64,000 bases of DNA. Origin: Pelagibius sp050043265. Lineage in GTDB: Bacteria > Pseudomonadota > Alphaproteobacteria > Kiloniellales > Kiloniellaceae. Below are positions 62,430-64,000 of this stretch, piece by piece. The stretch is from contig JBHJIR010000004.1 in the NCBI GenBank assembly GCA_050043265.1, positions 1 to 64,000 of the forward strand. Reading direction: 5' to 3'. Made by a program: the position numbers and the translations under genes. Positions within the stretch are counted from its first letter, which is position 1. Each line of letters opens with the position of its first letter. Below the pieces are notes generated by a model. That model searched no databases, was not told the origin of the DNA, and saw only the letters and a program-made list of their open reading frames with translations.

Positions 62430-63286
62430 CTCCAGCCGGCCACGCGGGACTCGGTGGAAGCGGGGCCAGCACCGGCAACACCCGCGACGGCATTTCCTCG
62501 CGCCACGAACGCATCCTCAGCCTGCTGGAAAGCCGCGGCTTCGTCTCCATCGGCAGTCTCGCCAAGTCCTTTGCGGTCTCCGAACAGACCGTGCGCCGCG
62601 ACCTCAACGACCTGGAAAAACGCGGCCTGTTGACGCGCTATCACGGCGGCGCCGGCCTGCCGCCGGTCGCCGGTGACGTCGACTACGACAAGCGCAAGCG
62701 CCGCCACGCCAAGGAAAAGCAGTCGATCGCCACCCTGGTCGCCGGCCAGATCCCCGAAGGCGCCACCCTGTTCATCGACATCGGCACCACCATGGAAGCG
62801 GTGGCCGAGGCGCTGCGGAACCACCGCCGCCTGACCGTGGTGACCAACCACCTGACGGTGGCCACCATCCTGAACCGCAAGCGCGACTTCCAGGTGATCC
62901 TGGCCGGCGGCGTGCTGAAGCACAACGACCAGGCGACCACCGGCGAGGCGACCCGCGAGTTCCTCGAAAAATTCCGCGTCGGCTACGGCATCTTCGGCAT
63001 CGGCGGCGTCAGCGAGGAAGGCGACCTGATGGACTTCGATTTCCGCGACATCGGCGTCTCCGCCACGGCGATGAAGATCTCGCGCAAGCGGCTGGTCGCC
63101 CTCGACCACTCCAAGTTCGCTTCCGAGGCGGTAGTGCGTGTCGCCCACCTGCGCGACGTCGACATGGTGTTCACCGACGCACCGCCGCCGGAGCGCCTCG
63201 GCCGCCTGATGCACGACAACGAGGTGCGCCTGTTCGTACCCGAGCAGGACGACGCCGGCACCAAGGTCACCGCCCTCAGGCGCTAA
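62426..63286 (+). CDS. DeoR/GlpR-family regulator
   Basis: 286 residues, ATG overlapping the hisE-like stop (ATGA). N-terminal DeoR HTH (SSRHERILSLLESRGFVSIGSLAKSFAVSEQTVRRDLNDLEKRGLLTRYHGGA), then a DeoRC sugar-phosphate sensor domain (TLFIDIGTTMEAVAEAL, VVTNHLTVATIL, VILAGGVLKHND, GIFGIGGVSEEGDLMDFDFRDIGVS). The first 25 residues are low-complexity. Likely senses a phosphorylated metabolite. It converges with phnE, so its target may be the phosphonate transport genes or an operon outside the window. Confidence 0.9.
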   Translation: MTPAGHAGLGGSGASTGNTRDGISSRHERILSLLESRGFVSIGSLAKSFAVSEQTVRRDLNDLEKRGLLTRYHGGAGLPPVAGDVDYDKRKRRHAKEKQSIATLVAGQIPEGATLFIDIGTTMEAVAEALRNHRRLTVVTNHLTVATILNRKRDFQVILAGGVLKHNDQATTGEATREFLEKFRVGYGIFGIGGVSEEGDLMDFDFRDIGVSATAMKISRKRLVALDHSKFASEAVVRVAHLRDVDMVFTDAPPPERLGRLMHDNEVRLFVPEQDDAGTKVTALRR

Positions 63287-63305
63287 CGCGCCGGCTTCCC
63301 ATTAT

Positions 63306-64000
63306 TCAGATGATCGCGTGGCGGATCTTCGCCGAGACCCATTCGCCGAGTACCACGGTGGCGATGATGATCAGCAGGATCAGCGACACCTGGGTCCAGG
63401 CCAGGGTATTGATCGACGCGCTGAGCTGCAGGCCGATGCCGCCGGCACCGACCAGGCCGAGGATCGTCGACTCGCGGATGTTGATGTCCCAGCGGAACAC
63501 CGAGATGCCGGCGAAGGCGGGCAGAATCTGCGGCACCACGCCGTAGGCGAGCACCTGGGGCGCCGAGGCACCGGTGGCGCGGATCGCCTCGACCTGGCCC
63601 TCGTCGATTTCCTCGATCGCCTCGTAGAGCAGCTTCGCGCAGAAGCCGATCGACCGCAGGGCGATGGCGATGATACCGGCCAGCACGCCGGGCCCGAGGA
63701 TCGCCACCAGCATCAGCGCCCAGATCAGCGAGTTGATCGAGCGCGACGAGACGATGATGAAAAGGGCGATGGGCCGCAGGATGCCGGTACTGGGCGTGGT
63801 GTTGCGGGCGGCCAGGAAAGCGACCGGCACCGCCATGAACAGCGCCAGCACGGTGCCCAGGGTGGCGATGTTGAGGGTGTCCCAGATCGCCCGCCACAGC
63901 TGGTCTATGTAGCCCCACTTCGGCGGCACCATACGCACGGCGATATCGCCGGCCACCGCCGGCGCATCCCAGACGAAGATCCAGAACGTGCGTTCCGACA
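63306..64000 (-). CDS. phnE: PhnE, phosphonate ABC transporter permease (truncated by window edge)
   Basis: Inner membrane permease for phosphonate/phosphate ester import. The frame is open to the window end (the visible N-terminal side reads FWIFVWDAPAVAGDIAVRM), so the 5' end lies beyond 64000; about 231 residues are visible. Five membrane segments and the ABC EAA loop EAIEEIDEGQVEAIRATGASAPQVL are present, plus FRWDINIRESTILGLVGAGGIGLQL, the PhnE-type C-terminal signature. The phnCD genes would be expected to its right, outside the window. Confidence 0.9.
   Translation of the reverse strand, partial: SERTFWIFVWDAPAVAGDIAVRMVPPKWGYIDQLWRAIWDTLNIATLGTVLALFMAVPVAFLAARNTTPSTGILRPIALFIIVSSRSINSLIWALMLVAILGPGVLAGIIAIALRSIGFCAKLLYEAIEEIDEGQVEAIRATGASAPQVLAYGVVPQILPAFAGISVFRWDINIRESTILGLVGAGGIGLQLSASINTLAWTQVSLILLIIIATVVLGEWVSAKIRHAII

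Overview
The window is GC-rich chromosomal DNA from an alphaproteobacterium, most likely a Rhodospirillales-type lineage. This is inferred from the order murG-murC-murB-ddl-ftsQ-ftsA-ftsZ-lpxC-bamD-recN-ligA, the FtsZ C-terminal peptide ending DIPAFLRRQAN, a DUF1127 protein, FixJ-type regulators and a fused LplT/PlsC/AMP-ligase. No tRNA, rRNA, insertion sequence, phage gene or CRISPR array was seen.

Layout. 1-14.8 kb: the 3' part of the division and cell wall (dcw) cluster, read on +, with ATGA or longer overlaps from murG to ftsQ, followed by lpxC, bamD, recN and ligA. 15-18 kb: an O-acyltransferase/SGNH protein facing a secreted GH16 glycanase, probably surface polysaccharide genes. 18-24 kb: an IorAB-type molybdenum hydroxylase, a small unknown protein, an X-Pro aminopeptidase and a protein with two DUF1127 motifs. 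24.4-32.8 kb: a tight run of nine genes on + (MASE4 histidine kinase, FixJ-type regulator, receiver-only protein, alpha/beta hydrolase, cysteine hydrolase, exported amidohydrolase, MFS_3 exporter with a monooxygenase-like tail, two XapX proteins). This is the best candidate for an undescribed functional system. 32.8-38.6 kb: prmA, a UvrD/PcrA helicase, an AstE/aspartoacylase-like deacylase and a DegP-like protein that has lost its catalytic triad.

38.8-41.1 kb is a locally AT-richer island: a small XRE regulator diverges from a LysR-type HTH protein with an atypical C-terminus, followed by a GNAT-like protein, with clear dyad sites between the genes. 41.1-47.4 kb: a CLC transporter, a pentapeptide-repeat protein, a thioesterase, a BASS-type transporter and mlaA-mlaC. 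47.4-55.7 kb (minus strand): ettA, a CbrA-like symporter/histidine kinase with a small membrane protein and a receiver protein, and a giant DUF2339 membrane protein. 55.7-60 kb: the LplT-PlsC-AMP ligase fusion led by a TetR regulator with a perfect 26-bp palindromic operator. 60.3-64 kb: a Na/Pi-PhoU transporter, a HisE-like protein overlapping a DeoR regulator, and a truncated phnE facing them, which suggests a phosphorus theme at the right edge.

Functionally, the left part builds and divides the envelope (peptidoglycan precursors, divisome, lipid A, outer membrane assembly). The middle and right parts handle envelope lipid upkeep (MlaA/MlaC, lysophospholipid re-acylation), signalling and detoxification or export. 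All family assignments come from reading motifs by eye; no database search was run.
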